Origin: Hyphomicrobiales bacterium
GTDB taxonomy: Bacteria; Pseudomonadota; Alphaproteobacteria; Rhizobiales; Beijerinckiaceae
DNA: 64,000 nucleotides
Reading direction: 5' to 3'
Assembly (NCBI GenBank): GCA_900470775.1
Contig: UCBZ01000027.1
Coordinates: forward strand, 80,039-144,038
Part shown: positions 12,781 through 21,294 of the stretch, piece after piece
How positions within the stretch are numbered: the first letter of the stretch is position 1
Layout: every line of letters starts with the position of its first letter
Notes under the pieces: generated by a model
What the model was told of the DNA's origin: nothing
Databases searched by the model: none
The model's input: the letters and a program-made list of their open reading frames with translations, nothing else
Program-made: the position numbers and the translations under genes

Positions 12781-14205
12781 ATGGGCAAGGTCACGGGCTT
12801 CCTCGAATACGACCGGCAGGAGCAGAAGTATCAGCTCGCCGGCGACCGCATCCGGCATTTCCGGGAGTTCACGCTCCCGCTCGAGGAGCGCGACATCAAG
12901 AAGCAGGCGGCGCGCTGCATGGATTGCGGCATTCCGTTCTGCCATGGCCCGACCGGCTGCCCGGTCCATAACCAGATCCCGGACTGGAACGAGCTGGTCT
13001 TCTCCGGCGGCTGGCAGGACGCGCTGAGCAACCTGCATTCGACCAACAACTTTCCTGAGTTCACCGGCCGCATCTGCCCGGCTCCTTGCGAGGAAGCCTG
13101 CACGCTGAACCTCGAGAACATGCCCGTCACGATCAAGACGATCGAGCAGGCGATTGCCGACAAGGGCTGGCAGGAGGGCTGGATCGTTCCCGAGCCGTCG
13201 GCGCTCCGCACCGGCAAGAGCATCGCCGTGATCGGGTCGGGCCCGGCCGGAATGGCGGCCGCGCAGCAACTCGCCCGCGTCGGCCATGACGTGCATCTCT
13301 ATGAGCGCGAGGCGCGGGCCGGCGGCCTGCTGCGCTACGGCATTCCCGACTTCAAGATGGAAAAGAAGCACATCGACCGCCGCGTGAAGCAGATGGAGGC
13401 CGAGGGCGTCACCTTCCACTACAACGTCAATGTCGGCGTCACCGTGCCCTTCGCGACGCTCACGGCCGAGCATGACGCGGTGCTGATGACCGGTGGGGCC
13501 GAGGCGCCGCGCGATCCTGGTCTGCCCGACACCAATCTGCAGGGCGTGCACTACGCGATGCCCTACCTGACCCAGCAGAACAAGCGCACCGGCGGCGAGG
13601 ACGTCTCGAAGATCACGCCGATCCTTGCGAGCGGCAAGCATGTCGTCGTCATCGGCGGTGGCGACACGGCCTCGGACTGCGTCGGCACGGCGTTCCGGCA
13701 GGGCGCGCTCTCGGTGACGCAGCTCGACATCCGGCCGATGGCGCCGCAGCTTGAGGACAAGCTCACCGTCTGGCCTTACTGGCCGACGAAGTTCCGGACC
13801 TCGTCCTCGCAGGCCGAAGGCGCCGAGCGCGAGTTCCAGGCCGCGACGCTGGGGCTGGAAGGCCGCAACGGCCGCCTGACCGGCGTGAAATGCGTGCGCG
13901 TCGACGAGAAGCGCAAGCCGATTCCGGGCACCGAATTCGTCCTCCAGGCCGATCTCTGTTTCCTCGCGATCGGCTTCGCCGGCTCGCTGATCGAGGGTAT
14001 GATCGCGCAGTCGGGCGTGGCGGTCGACAAGCGTGCCAATGTCATCGCCAACGAGACCGATTACCGCACCAGCGCCGACAACGTCTTCGTCGCCGGCGAC
14101 ATGCGGCGCGGCCAGTCGCTCGTCGTCTGGGCGATCCGCGAAGGCCGCCAGGCGGCGCATGCGATCGACAAGCATTTGATGGGCGAGACGATTTTGCCGG
14201 TGTGA
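12781..14205 (+). CDS. gltD: Glutamate synthase (NADPH) small subunit
   Basis: The 474-residue beta subunit feeds electrons from NADPH through FAD and two [4Fe-4S] clusters to GltB. The N-terminal cluster cysteines are in [16 protein letters not shown] (about residue 44) and CPAPCEEAC (about 100). The FAD site is [11 protein letters not shown] (about 152) and the NADPH site is [10 protein letters not shown] (about 290). A C-terminal FAD block holds [18 protein letters not shown]. Length is normal (about 470). The gap to gltB (113 bp) contains a CCCGGC/GCCGGG hairpin near 12745-12762 that could stabilise the gltB end or tune gltD expression. Confidence 0.95.
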   Translation: MGKVTGFLEYDRQEQKYQLAGDRIRHFREFTLPLEERDIKKQAARCMDCGIPFCHGPTGCPVHNQIPDWNELVFSGGWQDALSNLHSTNNFPEFTGRICPAPCEEACTLNLENMPVTIKTIEQAIADKGWQEGWIVPEPSALRTGKSIAVIGSGPAGMAAAQQLARVGHDVHLYEREARAGGLLRYGIPDFKMEKKHIDRRVKQMEAEGVTFHYNVNVGVTVPFATLTAEHDAVLMTGGAEAPRDPGLPDTNLQGVHYAMPYLTQQNKRTGGEDVSKITPILASGKHVVVIGGGDTASDCVGTAFRQGALSVTQLDIRPMAPQLEDKLTVWPYWPTKFRTSSSQAEGAEREFQAATLGLEGRNGRLTGVKCVRVDEKRKPIPGTEFVLQADLCFLAIGFAGSLIEGMIAQSGVAVDKRANVIANETDYRTSADNVFVAGDMRRGQSLVVWAIREGRQAAHAIDKHLMGETILPV

Positions 14206-14237
14206 GCGATCGGCCGCTGGTTGTAGAGCGCGGGGAA

Positions 14238-14378
14238 CCCTTCTCCCGGATGGGAGAAGGGCAGGGATGAGGGCCCGCCGCTGCTTAATGAAATGAGACG
14301 GAGCCGTTGCTACTTCTTACTGCAACGGCAGGCCCTCATCCGGCGCTCCGCGCCACCTTCTCCCATCCGGGAGAAGGG
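14238..14378. repeat. Intergenic composite palindrome, group D
   Basis: The left arm CCCTTCTCCCGGATGGGAGAAGGG is itself palindromic and is followed by CAGGGATGAGGGC. The right arm carries GCCCTCATCC and a second palindrome CTTCTCCCATCCGGGAGAAG. Between them lies a CCGTTGC/GCAACGG hairpin. The whole can fold into one large structure between the convergent genes gltD and the SGNH hydrolase and may end both transcripts. Confidence 0.75.
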
Positions 14379-14394
14379 AAGAGGCGTCGAGCCT

Positions 14395-15618
14395 TCACCG
14401 CGGCCAGCGATAGTCGTCCATGCGTCCGGGCTTCGGCTCGGGCAGCACGCCCTCCCCGAAGATGCGGTCGAGCTGATTGGCGATCTCGCCGCGGCTCCTC
14501 GCATCGGGGATCGAGACCAGCAGCGCCTGCTCGCCCTGCGCAGCGCCGCCGGTGAGCGGCAGGATCGGTCCAGCCAGCGGCTTGGCCTGGAGTGCGGCCG
14601 GCAGGCTGATCGTGGGCAGGCCGCTGACCATCCGGTCGATCAACCGCTCGACACCACCGGGCTGCAATTCCGGGTTGCTCGGCGCCCCAGTATCGGGCGA
14701 GACCGGCAGCGCGATCACGCTGCCCTGTGCGCCCGGCTCGAACATCCGGCGCACCAGCAGATCGACGAAGTGGGCCGCCTTGCGGGCACCGACCGAGGTG
14801 AAATGGATGCCGTCGCCGAGACGCAGCCGGGCGGTCTGGCCGGAGACGTCGGGGCCCATCGCCGTGTAGCGGTTCTCTGAATCGACGAAGGCGCCCCAGA
14901 GATCGACATATTGCCCGCCGGCGCGCTCGACCTGCTGGCGGTACAGCTCGTTGAAGGTGACGAAATCGGCCGAGAGCCTGGCATTCTGCACCGGCGGCGC
15001 CCCGACCCAGATCAGCGGGATGCGCTTAGCCGCGAAGAGTTGGGCCACGGCCGCGATGCGCTCGCGATAGAGTTCGAGCCAGCGCGGGCTCAGCGGCTCA
15101 TGGACGGTCTCGCCCTCGCGGATCGCCTGCCGGTCGTTCAGGCCGATCATCATGACGCCGAGGCTGATCTTCTGGTCGCCCGCCAACAGATCGGCCGCGG
15201 CCTTGGGCCAGTCGTAGAAATCGCTGCGGACGAGGCCGGAATCCGGCTTGGCCCTCTGCAGCACGGCGAGGTCGGGCCGGTCTTCCAGCGCCTCCTCGAG
15301 GCCGCCGGCGAGCAGATGGGCGAGCGAATCCCCCATCACCAGCAGGTGATGGGCGACATCGACCTTGGGGATGACGGGATCGTCCCGAACCACGACCGGC
15401 GCCACGGGGCGGCGGCGCACGACGGGCGCGACGCGCTGGCGCTGCGGCTGGGCGACGGGCTGCTGCTGTGGCTGGGGTTGCTGCCAGAAGAACTGGAAGA
15501 AGCCGCGCTGCGGCGGGGGCTGCTGCGGCGGGCGGGCCTGCTGGGCGAGCGAGGACGGCCCGCCGGTCAGCAGCAGGCCGGCAGCTGCGAACAGCATGAG
15601 GAGGGAGCGCAAACGCAT
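14395..15618 (-). CDS. SGNH/GDSL-type hydrolase, DUF459 family, exported
   Basis: A 407-residue protein with a Sec signal (LRSLLMLFAAAGLLLTGG), a Pro/Gln-rich linker (residues 26-62) and a DUF459 SGNH domain. Block I is LLVMGDSLAHLL (about 94), block III is MMIGLNDRQ (about 157) and the catalytic Asp-His pair is in GDGIHFTSVGARKAAHF (about 268). The function of DUF459 proteins is not established to my knowledge; the fold suggests an esterase or acyltransferase on cell-envelope glycans or peptidoglycan. The downstream partner in the same direction is not obvious; the lytic transglycosylase upstream is also an envelope enzyme and may be co-transcribed. Confidence 0.78.
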   Translation of the reverse strand: MRLRSLLMLFAAAGLLLTGGPSSLAQQARPPQQPPPQRGFFQFFWQQPQPQQQPVAQPQRQRVAPVVRRRPVAPVVVRDDPVIPKVDVAHHLLVMGDSLAHLLAGGLEEALEDRPDLAVLQRAKPDSGLVRSDFYDWPKAAADLLAGDQKISLGVMMIGLNDRQAIREGETVHEPLSPRWLELYRERIAAVAQLFAAKRIPLIWVGAPPVQNARLSADFVTFNELYRQQVERAGGQYVDLWGAFVDSENRYTAMGPDVSGQTARLRLGDGIHFTSVGARKAAHFVDLLVRRMFEPGAQGSVIALPVSPDTGAPSNPELQPGGVERLIDRMVSGLPTISLPAALQAKPLAGPILPLTGGAAQGEQALLVSIPDARSRGEIANQLDRIFGEGVLPEPKPGRMDDYRWPR

Positions 15619-15681
15619 TGGGCTCTCGATCCCGCGCCGGTGACCGGCATCCCGGCAATATAGTGCAAAAAAGCGTGAACG

Positions 15682-16926
15682 TCAGCGCGGGCTGCGCATC
15701 TTCGCCAGCAGGGCCGGTGTCGGCCAGCCATCGGCGATCTCGCCGTTGCGAAGCTGGTATTGGCGTACGGCTTCGCGCGTGCCGGTGCCGATGCGGCCGT
15801 CGGCGTCGTGGTTATAAAGCCCGAGCGCCTTCAGCCGGCGCTGGACATCCTGCATGCCTGATTTGTCGAGGCGCGGCGCTTGGACCGGCCAGTCGGCCTG
15901 GATCGCCGGGCGACCCATGATGCGGTCGCCGAGATGGCCGACAGCGAGCGCATAGGCGTCCGACGAGTTGTATTTCTTGATGACATCGAAATTCTCGGTC
16001 AGCAGCATCACCGGGCCGCGATGGCCGGCGGGGTAGAACAGCCTCGCCTCGCCGGACGAGGGCAGCGCGCGGCCGTCAGTGCGGCGCACACCGGCCGAGG
16101 CGAAGGAGGAGAAGCTCGCCTTGTAGAGCTTGTGGTCGAAGCCTTCGGGCAAGGTCACTTCGAGGCCCCAGGGCAGGCCCTGCACCCAGCCATAGCCCTT
16201 CAGGTAATTGGCGGTGGAGGCAAGCGCGTCGCTGGTCGAGCTCCAGATGTCGGCGTGGCCGTCGCCAGTGAAGTCGACGGCATATTTCCGGTAGCTCGAC
16301 GGCATGAACTGGGTGTGGCCCATGGCGCCGGCCCAGGAGCCGCGCAATTCGCGGCGCTCGACATGGCCCTCCTCGATCAGTTCGAGCGCGGTCAGGAGCT
16401 CGTCGCGGAAGAAGTCGCCGCGATAGCGCAGATGGGCGAGCGTCGCCAGCGAGCGGATGGTGTCCTTGTCGCCCTTGAACGCGCCGTAATTGGTTTCCAT
16501 GCCCCAGACGCCGAGCACGATCTCCTTCGGCACGCCGTAGCGCGCCTCGACCTGCGCCAGCACGCTGGCATTGTCGGCGGCAGCATCACGGCCGCGCGGG
16601 ATGCGCGTGCCGCCGACGGCGCTGTTGAGATAGCCCCAGATCGGCGCGGTGAATTCCGACTGCTTCTTCGTCAGCGCGGCGATCGCGGGGTCGGGCGTGA
16701 CACCCTTGAAGGCGGCATCGAAGGTCGCGCGCGAGACGCCGCGTGCCTGGGCCAGAGGCCAGAGGCGCTGCAGGAACCCGTCGAAGGAGGCGTTGGCCGG
16801 CGCCGTGTTCGTCGCCGGCTTGGCGTCTCGGGCCTTGGCGGCCGAGGCGTTGATCGAACCGGTGGTCTGCGCGAACGCCGGCGCGAGGCTGATCAGGGCC
16901 GTGGCGGCGATGACGGACAGGCGCAT
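15682..16926 (-). CDS. Lytic murein transglycosylase, MltB-like
   Basis: A 414-residue periplasmic enzyme that cleaves the glycan strand of peptidoglycan to 1,6-anhydro-muramyl ends. It has a signal peptide (RLSVIAATALISLAPAFAQ), an SLT_2/MltB-type catalytic domain (about 45-330) with catalytic Glu in GVWGMETNYGAF and the TQFMPSSYRKYAVDFTGDG block, and a C-terminal peptidoglycan-binding repeat (about 345-410, VQRRLKALGLYNHDADGRIG). ATG 16924-16926 is chosen since it gives a clean signal peptide; a TTG upstream adds 13 residues. There is no lipobox, so it is soluble, unlike E. coli MltB. Confidence 0.88.
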   Translation of the reverse strand: MRLSVIAATALISLAPAFAQTTGSINASAAKARDAKPATNTAPANASFDGFLQRLWPLAQARGVSRATFDAAFKGVTPDPAIAALTKKQSEFTAPIWGYLNSAVGGTRIPRGRDAAADNASVLAQVEARYGVPKEIVLGVWGMETNYGAFKGDKDTIRSLATLAHLRYRGDFFRDELLTALELIEEGHVERRELRGSWAGAMGHTQFMPSSYRKYAVDFTGDGHADIWSSTSDALASTANYLKGYGWVQGLPWGLEVTLPEGFDHKLYKASFSSFASAGVRRTDGRALPSSGEARLFYPAGHRGPVMLLTENFDVIKKYNSSDAYALAVGHLGDRIMGRPAIQADWPVQAPRLDKSGMQDVQRRLKALGLYNHDADGRIGTGTREAVRQYQLRNGEIADGWPTPALLAKMRSPR

Positions 16927-17301
16927 GGGGGCACTCGGACTGGCTGGAAAGATGGGTCGCTCCAAAGCGCCTGAACAAGATTAACCAAAGGTTAAGCGCG
17001 GCGGCAATGCCGTCCATGCGACACGCTCTGCTGCGGCCCGATTTGACAAAGCGCGGCGCTTGGCCGAGCCTTGCCGACATGAACAGCCATCTCCGGTTCT
17101 GCCGCGGTCTGCACCGCTCGGGCAATCTCATCGCGGGCCATTAGCCCCGCGCCCGCCGCGCAGCGCGCTCCGGGTTCGGGGCCAATGCCACGCCATTTGG
17201 CGCCTCCATCCTTCACCACCTTATCGTTTCGGACAGTCGGGAGACGGCGCGGTCGATTTGACCCCGCGGCCGGCTGCTGTTCCCTTTCTCAGGAATACGT
17301 C
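16927..17301. other. 375-bp gap between transglycosylase and rnk-like genes
   Basis: The two flanking genes diverge here. The stretch contains a TTGACA (17044-17049), a 21-codon ORF at 17079-17144 and a GC-rich run of inverted repeats after it (17145-17205). No standard gene fits. Confidence 0.45.
17079..17144 (+). CDS. Possible 21-residue leader peptide upstream of rnk-like gene
   Basis: ATG 17079 opens MNSHLRFCRGLHRSGNLIAGH and ends at TAG 17142-17144, 30 bases after a TTGACA. It is rich in Arg and His and has one Cys. The following 60 bases are dominated by GC inverted repeats. This layout resembles a leader peptide with an attenuator, yet the ribosome-binding site is weak, the -10 box is unclear, and chance cannot be excluded. 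Confidence 0.3.
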   Translation: MNSHLRFCRGLHRSGNLIAGH

Positions 17302-17727
17302 ATGACCATTTCTTCGAAGCGCCCGTCGCGGCCCGCTATCGTGCTCACCGCCGGCGACCATCTCCTTTTGAGCCGCACCGTCGCCGGTGCCGGCGAAGGT
17401 CTGGCCGATCTCGCGGCCGAACTGGCCCGTGAGCTCGATCGCGCCCGTATCCTGCCGGATGGCCGCAGCTCGGCCGATCATGTCCGCATCGGTAGCGGCG
17501 TCAGCTTCCGCGACGAGGCTTCCGGCAAGGAATCGACGATCACTCTGGTCGCGCCGCAGCATGCCGATGTCGATGCTGGCAGGATCTCGGTGATGACGCC
17601 GGTCGGCGTGGCGCTGATCGGCATGGCGGCCGGGAAGTCGATCGACTGGACGACGCGTTCCGGCGAACGCCGCCGCCTGACCGTGACGGAGGTCAGGGAC
17701 CCGGCCGAACTGGCGATGGCAAGCTGA
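17302..17727 (+). CDS. rnk: Rnk-type regulator of nucleoside diphosphate kinase / GreA-like C-domain
   Basis: A 141-residue protein whose C-terminal half (about 60-138) matches the GreA/GreB C-terminal fold: RIGSGVSFRDEASGKESTITLVAPQHADVDAGRISVMTPVGVALIGM is the typical run. The N-terminal part is a short helical pair, too short for a Gre coiled coil, as in Rnk. Rnk proteins bind RNA polymerase without transcript-cleavage activity. ATG 17302 is preceded by AGGAA. It is convergent with galE (11 bp between stops). The name nucleoside diphosphate kinase regulator is historical and the true role in alphaproteobacteria is not known to me. Confidence 0.8.
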   Translation: MTISSKRPSRPAIVLTAGDHLLLSRTVAGAGEGLADLAAELARELDRARILPDGRSSADHVRIGSGVSFRDEASGKESTITLVAPQHADVDAGRISVMTPVGVALIGMAAGKSIDWTTRSGERRRLTVTEVRDPAELAMAS

Positions 17728-17738
17728 GCGTGCCTGCG

Positions 17739-18728
17739 TCAGACCGCGTTGCGCGTCTTCAGCTTCTCCTCCCAGTCCAGCGCCTGGCGGACGATCTCCT
17801 CGAGGTCGTCGTGTTCGGGCTGCCAGCCGAGTTCGTCGCGGATTCGATCGGCCCTGGCGATGAGCGAGGCCGGGTCGCCTGCGCGGCGGCCCGACAGCTT
17901 GACCGGGAAGTCGACGCCGGAGACCTGCTTCACCACGGCGACGACCTCGTTGACCGAATAGCCCCGGCCATAACCGCAGTTCAGCGTCAGGCTTTTTCCG
18001 CCTGCGCGTAGATGATCGAGCGCGGAGAGATGGGCGCGGGCGAGGTCGGTGACATGGATGTAGTCGCGGATGCAGGTGCCGTCGGGGGTGGGGTAATCGG
18101 TGCCGAAGACCTCGAGCCCGGCGCGCTGGCCCAGCGCCGCCTGGCCCGCAACCTTGATCAGATGGGTGGCGTTCGGCGAGGACTGGCCGGAGCGGCCCCT
18201 GGGATCGGCGCCGGCGACGTTGAAATAGCGCAGCACGACGAAGCTCAACCCATGGGCGCGGGCGACGTCGGACAGCATCCACTCGCTCATCAGCTTGGAG
18301 CGGCCATAGGGGTTGATCGGGTTGAGCTCGATCTCCTCCGGCACCGGGCTGATCGCGGGTTCGCCATAGACCGCCGCGGTCGAGGAGAAGATGATTCGCT
18401 GGACGCCGCCGCGCACGGCGCTTTCCAGAAGGCTGCGCGTCTTCACGGTATTGTTGAGATAATAACCGAGAGGGTCGGAGACGGATTCCGGAACCACGAT
18501 TTTGGCGGCGAAATGGGCGATCTCGGTGATGCCATGTTCGGCGATGACCCGCGCGACCAGCTCCTGGTCGGCGATGTCGCCCTGCACCAGAACTGCCTCT
18601 TTCGGCACGGCCCACCAGAAGCCGGTCGAGAGATTGTCGAGAACCACCACGCTCTCGCCACGGTCGAGCAGTTCAAGCACCATATGGCTGCCGATATAGC
18701 CCGCCCCACCAGAAACAAGTACAGCCAT
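17739..18728 (-). CDS. galE: UDP-glucose 4-epimerase
   Basis: A 329-residue extended short-chain dehydrogenase that interconverts UDP-glucose and UDP-galactose for surface polysaccharides. The NAD-binding motif is SGGAGYIGSHMV at residues 6-17, the catalytic pair is YGRSK (Tyr and Lys, about 148-152) and the serine is in FSSTAAVYGEP (about 120). YFNVAGADP and DYIHVTDLARAH are family blocks. galU diverges 176 bp away, so the two enzymes of the UDP-glucose branch share one intergenic control region. Confidence 0.93.
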   Translation of the reverse strand: MAVLVSGGAGYIGSHMVLELLDRGESVVVLDNLSTGFWWAVPKEAVLVQGDIADQELVARVIAEHGITEIAHFAAKIVVPESVSDPLGYYLNNTVKTRSLLESAVRGGVQRIIFSSTAAVYGEPAISPVPEEIELNPINPYGRSKLMSEWMLSDVARAHGLSFVVLRYFNVAGADPRGRSGQSSPNATHLIKVAGQAALGQRAGLEVFGTDYPTPDGTCIRDYIHVTDLARAHLSALDHLRAGGKSLTLNCGYGRGYSVNEVVAVVKQVSGVDFPVKLSGRRAGDPASLIARADRIRDELGWQPEHDDLEEIVRQALDWEEKLKTRNAV

Positions 18729-18904
18729 GATCGAATGTCCGCTCCGCGCTACCCCGAACCGCCCTTAAGCAAAAAGCGTTGACGGGTTCTCAAGCTCGTC
18801 CTGCTAATAGTACGTTGTGACCGGCTCCCGACAAGTCAGGGGCCGGACGCTTTCCACCCGCACCGCCGCAGGCAAGCCAGGCCAAGGCGCCAATTGGACC
18901 TTCC

Positions 18905-19786
18905 ATGACGAAACGCATCCGCAAGGCCGTCTTCCCCGTCGCCGGTCTCGGCACCCGCTTCCTGCCCGCCACCAAGGCGATCCCGAAGGAGATGCTGACC
19001 ATCGTCGACCGGCCTGTCGTCCAGCATGTTGTCGACGAGGCGCGCGCGGCCGGCATCGAGCATTTCGTCTTCATCACCGGCCGCAACAAGGCGGTGATCG
19101 AGGATCATTTCGACCTCGCCTACGAACTCGACGACACGCTGCGCAAGCGCAACAAGACCAGGGAACTCGAGGCGCTGCTGGCCGACCTGCCGGCCGCAGG
19201 CGCGACCAGCTTCACCCGCCAGCAGGCGCCGCTCGGCCTCGGCCATGCCGTCTGGTGCGCCCGCGACATCATCGGCGACGACGAGCCCTTCGCCCTGCTG
19301 CTGCCGGACATGCTGCATCATACCCATGGCAGGGGCTGCCTCGCCGAGATGATCGATGCCTACAACAAGCATGGCGGCAACCATATCGCGGTCGCGCCGG
19401 TGCCTGAGGACCAGACCCATCAATACGGCATCGTCGGCGTCGAGAACCGCGATGCGAAGGTCTCGAAGGTGACCAAGATGGTCGAGAAGCCGGCCAAGGG
19501 TACCGCGCCGTCGAACCTGCACATCACCGGCCGCTACATCCTGCAGCCGACGATCTTCAACCTGCTCGCCAATCAGGAGCCGGGTGCCGGCGGCGAGATT
19601 CAGCTGACCGATTCGATGATCGCGCTGTCGCGGCTGGAGCCGTTCCATGCCGTGCGCTTCGACGGCGACATCTACGATACCGGCTCGAAGATCGGCTTCC
19701 TGACCGCCAACATCGCCTATGCGCTCGACCGCGGCGATCTCGGCCCGCAAATCCGGCAGGAGATCGAGCGGCTGCTGGAGCGCTGA
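18905..19786 (+). CDS. galU: UTP-glucose-1-phosphate uridylyltransferase
   Basis: A 293-residue nucleotidyltransferase that makes UDP-glucose from UTP and glucose-1-phosphate. The N-terminal signature AGLGTRFLPATKAIPKEML (residues 14-32), the uridine pocket HAVWCARDIIGDDEPFALLLPD and the VEKPAKG block (about 193) are all present. ATG 18905 begins with MTKRIRKAVFPV, normal for the family. A methyltransferase gene follows after 28 bp and may be co-transcribed. galE diverges upstream. Confidence 0.95.
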   Translation: MTKRIRKAVFPVAGLGTRFLPATKAIPKEMLTIVDRPVVQHVVDEARAAGIEHFVFITGRNKAVIEDHFDLAYELDDTLRKRNKTRELEALLADLPAAGATSFTRQQAPLGLGHAVWCARDIIGDDEPFALLLPDMLHHTHGRGCLAEMIDAYNKHGGNHIAVAPVPEDQTHQYGIVGVENRDAKVSKVTKMVEKPAKGTAPSNLHITGRYILQPTIFNLLANQEPGAGGEIQLTDSMIALSRLEPFHAVRFDGDIYDTGSKIGFLTANIAYALDRGDLGPQIRQEIERLLER

Positions 19787-19814
19787 TGCCCGTCGCTGGG
19801 CGGGAATCGCGCGG

Positions 19815-20699
19815 GTGAGCGAAGGCAGCATCGTCTTCGACCGTGCGCTCGGCGCCCTGCGTCTGAGGCGGGCGCTCGCGGCAGGCTATCCCGATTTCCT
19901 GCTCCAGCGCGCGGTGCAGGATCTGGAGGAGCGGCTGGCCGCGGTGCTGCGGCGCTTCGCGGTGGCGGCCGATCTCGGCACGCCGCTGCCGCTCGCAGGC
20001 CCCGTGCTGCTCGCCAAGGCCGATTCACTGCTACGCATGGCCGAGGTTCAGGGTGGGCCGGCCGATCTGGTCGGTGATCTCGAACGGCTGCCGCTGGCTT
20101 CCAGCAGCCTCGATCTCGCGGCCTCGCTGCTCGCGCTCCATGGCGTCAACGACCTGCCGGGTGCGCTGATCCAGATCCGCCGGAGCTTGCGGCCGGATGG
20201 GCTGTTCATCGGCTGCCTGCTCGGTGGCCGGACACTGCAGGAACTCCGGCAGGTGCTGCTCGAGGCCGAGGCGGAGACGACGGGCGGCGTCAGTCCGCGC
20301 ATCGCGCCCTTCGCCGATCTGCGCGATCTCGGCAGCCTGCTGCAGCGAGCGGGTTTTGCGCTGCCCGTTATCGACAGCGAACTGGTCACGGTGCGCTATC
20401 GCGACATGTTCGGCCTGCTGCGCGATCTGCGCGCGACGGGCTGGGGTAATGCGCTGACCGCCCGCCGCCGGACCGGCATGCGGCGCGAAACGCTGCTGCG
20501 GGCTGCGGCGCTCTATGCCGAGCGCTTTGCCGATGCCGACGGGCGCCTGCGCGCGACCTTCGAGATCGTCTGGCTTTCGGGCTGGGCGCCGCATGAAAGC
20601 CAGCAGAAACCGCTGCGGCCGGGCTCTGCCAAGGCAAGGCTGGCCGATGCGCTGGGCGTGCCGGAGATCGGCACTGGCGAGAAGGCGGGCGATGCATGA
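19815..20699 (+). CDS. SAM-dependent methyltransferase, NDUFAF5/BioC-like
   Basis: A 294-residue protein with a class I methyltransferase core. It starts at GTG (VSEGSIVFDRALGALRLRRAL) and has the helical N-terminal lead found in alphaproteobacterial relatives of NDUFAF5, the complex I assembly factor. The motif I glycines are weak (LLAKADSLLRMAEVQGG), the post-I segment is DLVGDLERLPLASSSLDLAASLLALHGVNDLP, and a conserved RPDGLFIGCLLGG block follows. NDUFAF5 is thought to hydroxylate an arginine of NDUFS7, so methylation is not certain. It follows galU at 28 bp. Confidence 0.78.
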   Translation: MSEGSIVFDRALGALRLRRALAAGYPDFLLQRAVQDLEERLAAVLRRFAVAADLGTPLPLAGPVLLAKADSLLRMAEVQGGPADLVGDLERLPLASSSLDLAASLLALHGVNDLPGALIQIRRSLRPDGLFIGCLLGGRTLQELRQVLLEAEAETTGGVSPRIAPFADLRDLGSLLQRAGFALPVIDSELVTVRYRDMFGLLRDLRATGWGNALTARRRTGMRRETLLRAAALYAERFADADGRLRATFEIVWLSGWAPHESQQKPLRPGSAKARLADALGVPEIGTGEKAGDA

Positions 20700-20715
20700 G
20701 GCACGACACGCCCTA

Positions 20716-20811
20716 CCCGTCATGGTCGGGCTTGTCCCGACCATCCACGTCTTCGTTTGGCGAGGGCGGTGTTCAAGACGTGGATTCTCGCCACAAGGGC
20801 GAGAATGACGG
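20716..20811. repeat. Intergenic palindromic repeat, group B copy 1
   Basis: Two stem-loops back to back: GGTCGGGCTTGTCCCGACC and ATTCTCGCCACAAGGGCGAGAAT, bounded by CGTCAT and ATGACG. A middle hairpin CCACGTCTT/AAGACGTGG lies between. Related elements are at 36611-36706 and 59531-59626. Confidence 0.75.
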
Positions 20812-20841
20812 ATGTTCGAACGCTCATGTTGGAGCCTGCCG

Positions 20842-21294
20842 ATGACGGATCGCCCGCAGCGTCTGGGCCGCGACGCTTTCGGCCTGTTCCGGACGGTGCC
20901 GACGCGCTGGTCCGACAACGACGTCTACGGCCACGTCAACAATGTCGTCTATTATTCCTGGTTCGACACGGCGGTGAATGCCTGGCTGGTCGAACGCGGC
21001 TTTCTCGATATCGCCGGCAGCGCGGTGGCCGGCCTCGTGGTCGAGACGAGCTGCAGCTATTTCGAGAGCCTTGCCTTTCCCGAACCCGTCGAGGTCGGCC
21101 TCGGCGTCGAGCGGCTGGGCAACAGCTCCGTGACCTACCGGATCGGCGTCTTCCGCGAAGGCGGCGCGCTGGCGGCGGCGCAGGGGCGCTTCACCCATGT
21201 CTATGTCGATCGCGCCACGCAGCGCCCGGTGCCGATCCCGACCGATCTGCGCGCGGCGCTCTCAGCCCTCACATCGTCAGGCGGATCTGGCTGA
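20842..21294 (+). CDS. Acyl-CoA thioesterase, YbgC/4HBT family
   Basis: A 150-residue hotdog-fold thioesterase. The signature TRWSDNDVYGHVNNVVYYSWFDTAVN (about 22-48) holds the catalytic Asp and the HVNN motif of the 4-hydroxybenzoyl-CoA thioesterase group. ATG 20842 with GGAG about seven bases upstream is preferred over 20812. The 3' end overlaps the convergent vWA gene by 26 bp. Substrate cannot be read from sequence; fatty or aromatic acyl-CoA are possible. Confidence 0.85.
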   Translation: MTDRPQRLGRDAFGLFRTVPTRWSDNDVYGHVNNVVYYSWFDTAVNAWLVERGFLDIAGSAVAGLVVETSCSYFESLAFPEPVEVGLGVERLGNSSVTYRIGVFREGGALAAAQGRFTHVYVDRATQRPVPIPTDLRAALSALTSSGGSG

